The notes under the pieces were generated by a model, which ran no database searches, was not told the DNA's origin, and saw only the letters and a list, made by a program, of their open reading frames with translations. This document shows positions 62,341-64,000 of a stretch of 64,000 nucleotides of DNA, in pieces; position 1 is the first letter of the stretch, and each line of letters starts with the position of its first letter. The DNA is from Cannabis sativa (Eukaryota; Streptophyta; Magnoliopsida; Rosales; Cannabaceae), in contig NC_083602.1 in NCBI RefSeq assembly GCF_029168945.1, positions 68,220,600 to 68,284,599 of the forward strand, read 5' to 3'. The translations under genes and the position numbers were made by a program.

Positions 62341-62802
62341 ATAGTGAAGGCTTCAGGAAAATTACACTTAAATTTTTCTATTTTTCCTTCAGAGAAAAAC
62401 CTGAGCCTTTCTCTCTCCCTATCTTTAGCTGCCACTTCTTCTTTCTCTTCCCTCTTGAATTTCGAAATCCTTAGTGTATGAGTAGTGCCCACACACAGCA
62501 AGTGATACCTCAATCATAGTGAGGAAGATCGTGAAGAAAGATCATCGACGAAAGGGTTTCGGCATCAAAGATTCGAGAGAAAGAGATCCGGGTTCGGATA
62601 TTGATAATGCTCTGCTATAGAAAGGAATCAAGGGCTAGATATACGAACGGAAGGAGTCATATTATTAAAGCATTTGCACCAATGTAAGGTTTCTTAAACT
62701 TTATATGTGTTTATTTCATCGTTTTAGAAAGTTCATATTTAGGATGTTAATAAACATACTTGTGAGTAGATCTAAGATCCTGGTAAAATAATTTCCAACA
62801 AC

Positions 62803-62815
62803 TGGTATCAGAGCC
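62803..62815 (+). other. Primer-binding site of element G (tRNA-iMet type)
   Basis: TGGTATCAGAGCC two nt after the LTR. This is the standard plant Copia PBS complementary to the 3' end of initiator tRNA-Met. Confidence 0.9.
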
Positions 62816-63111
62816 ATGGTAATTGATTTACTTGCAAGAAATTTGGACTTTAAAACGATTGTTTGTATGTTTTTTAGATGGTATCATGTTGTATTGAGTG
62901 TTATTTGATGATTGATTGATGTTTGTGAAAGTTTTGTGAAAAATAATTGTGATTTCGTTTCTCGAATTATTTTTATTGGATAGTATGGAAAAAATTAAGC
63001 AAGTTAGCCTTTTACAGAACTCAATTTGGATTTTATTTGAATTAGTTATGATTTTTTGAAGATTTGACAAAATCGGAAATTTTGTCTTGATAGTTTCATA
63101 ACGATCATGAG

Positions 63112-63127
63112 AACTGTCCGTACAGTT
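63112..63127 (+). other. Leader hairpin, element G
   Basis: AACTGT (63112-63117) and ACAGTT (63122-63127) enclose CCGT. The GTCCGTACAG wording is shared with the right flank of the GC-rich block in E and B. G has the hairpin but not the long GC-rich block. Confidence 0.6.
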
Positions 63128-63393
63128 TCGAATTTTTCCTTTTTTCTTCAATTTTTCATATTTTTTCATGGAATTAGCTTCCAATTTTTTGTATGGTTTT
63201 GTATATATACTATTACTATTCCTAATTCAATTCTAATTATCATTTTGAATTAATTTAATTTTTTTTTTTTAATTTAATTCAAGATATTAGTGTAATTTGA
63301 ATTTGAATAGAATTAGTATTTATCTTTTTGCTTAAAAATCTATCTTATTTTTAAATTTGATTATATTTTTTTAAATTTAAGGTCAGATATTTT

Positions 63394-63545
63394 AAGATAT
63401 TTATAATATCTTTTAAGATATTTATAATATCTTATCTTTCAAGATATTTATAATATTTTTTAAAGATATTTATAATATCTTTTAAGATATTTTAAAAATA
63501 TCTTATCTTTTAAGATATTTTAAAAATATCTTATCTTTTAAGATT
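63394..63545. repeat. AT-rich near-palindromic tandem repeat in element G leader
   Basis: Repeated units of AAGATATTTATAATATCTT and AAGATATTTTAAAAATATCT, each close to its own reverse complement, in a run of about 150 bp. Confidence 0.8.
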
Positions 63546-64000
63546 TTTTAATTAAATCTTTTTAGATATTTTGACCATATTTAAATTTAAAATAAGATAT
63601 TTATAATCATGTAATTTTAAATAGATATAAGATATTTTGCTAATTTTTTAAATTTTGTTATTTTATTTATTTAAATTACATTTAAAATTTGAAAAATATA
63701 TTTATTTATCTTTTCTAATTTTTTATTTAATTTTTATTTATAAAATAATATTTAAAATTTAAAAGTAGTTAGCAAATTTTTGAAATGATATTTAGGTTGG
63801 TTGAAACCTAATTTTTTAAAAATTGTAGGTTTAATTTTAAATTAATTTTTTTTTTAAAAAAATTTCGAATTTATCAATTTTTTTTTGTGGGCACTACTCA
63901 TCACTCAAGGAATTTCAAAAATACAGAGAAGAAAAGAGAGAGAGAAGGTGGCGTGTGGCCTTTTCTGAAGGAAACAAAGTGTGAAGTTGTGTGTGTGTTT

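Larger units (their letters stand above)
60904..63886 (+). mobile_element. Element G: one LTR plus truncated leader, flanked by a TSD
   Basis: The LTR is 60904-62800 (TGTTGGGTTTTATGCCC to AATTTCCAACA). The canonical PBS TGGTATCAGAGCC (62803-62815) follows, then about 1.07 kb of leader ending in a T run at 63886. GTGGG flanks both sides (60899-60903 and 63887-63891), and the host LTR sequence is continuous across it. There is no gag, pol or 3' LTR. This LTR/PBS junction is the best anchor for the orientation of the whole family. Confidence 0.85.
60617..64000 (-). mobile_element. Element H: LTR (partial), minus orientation, interrupted by G
   Basis: 60617-60903 begins TGTTGGAAATTATTTTACC and follows the B-type LTR to TGATGTGTGTGGG. 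After element G it resumes at 63892 with CACTACTCATCACTCAAGG and runs off the window. The sequence to its left is pol relic, not a PBS, so 60617 is the outer end of an LTR; AAAGT (60612-60616) would be its TSD. Whether it is a solo LTR or the 3' LTR of a full element cannot be told. Confidence 0.8.

Overview
The window comes from a plant nuclear genome, most likely a eudicot. It is very AT-rich, with intron-containing genes, GT-AG splice sites, long LTR retrotransposons and a plant-type LINE with a DUF4283 ORF1. The species cannot be fixed from the sequence. I found no bacterial, organellar, tRNA, rRNA or CRISPR features.

Layout. (1) 1-2157: AT-rich intergenic DNA with a TTA microsatellite and an inverted pair of MITE-like repeats. 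(2) 2158-19252: one decayed plant L1-type LINE on the + strand. It is split by two solo LTRs (2485-4376 and 4999-6901) and by a truncated element at 10154-18505. That element's LTR holds a second LTR element (13940-18147), which holds a further solo LTR (15232-17133). Target-site duplications (TSDs) fix most of these boundaries to the base. (3) 20518-32473: the only gene island, with two + strand genes of the ubiquitin-proteasome system. RPT5 (26S proteasome AAA-ATPase subunit 6A, 10 exons, 423 aa) is intact. An RFI2-like RING-H2 gene (6 exons, 431 aa) is intact. A minus-strand Ty3-like remnant lies between them. (4) 33948-35722: LINE ORF1 and Ty3 integrase relics followed by a minisatellite. 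(5) 35972-64000: a dense cluster of one Copia-type family with LTRs of about 1.9 kb and a very long AT-rich leader between primer-binding site (PBS) and gag. Members are inserted into one another.

The most interesting material is this LTR family. Element E (47717-57785, minus strand) is complete, with a 5-bp TSD, PBS, purine tract and a gag ORF with one nonsense codon, but no recognisable polymerase gene. This is the TR-GAG type of non-autonomous element. Element F (40572 to beyond 60616, + strand) is the reverse: no gag, but recognisable Copia pol relics. Each leader I could examine has a GC-rich block about 200-300 nt after the PBS. The block differs in sequence between copies but keeps a strong hairpin, with different base pairs in the stem. 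Conserved structure over changing sequence suggests an RNA element for dimerisation or packaging and deserves testing.

All exon boundaries were joined by hand from splice sites and reading frame. TE boundaries rest on terminal TG..CA and TSDs read directly. Lineage names for degenerate TEs are inference.
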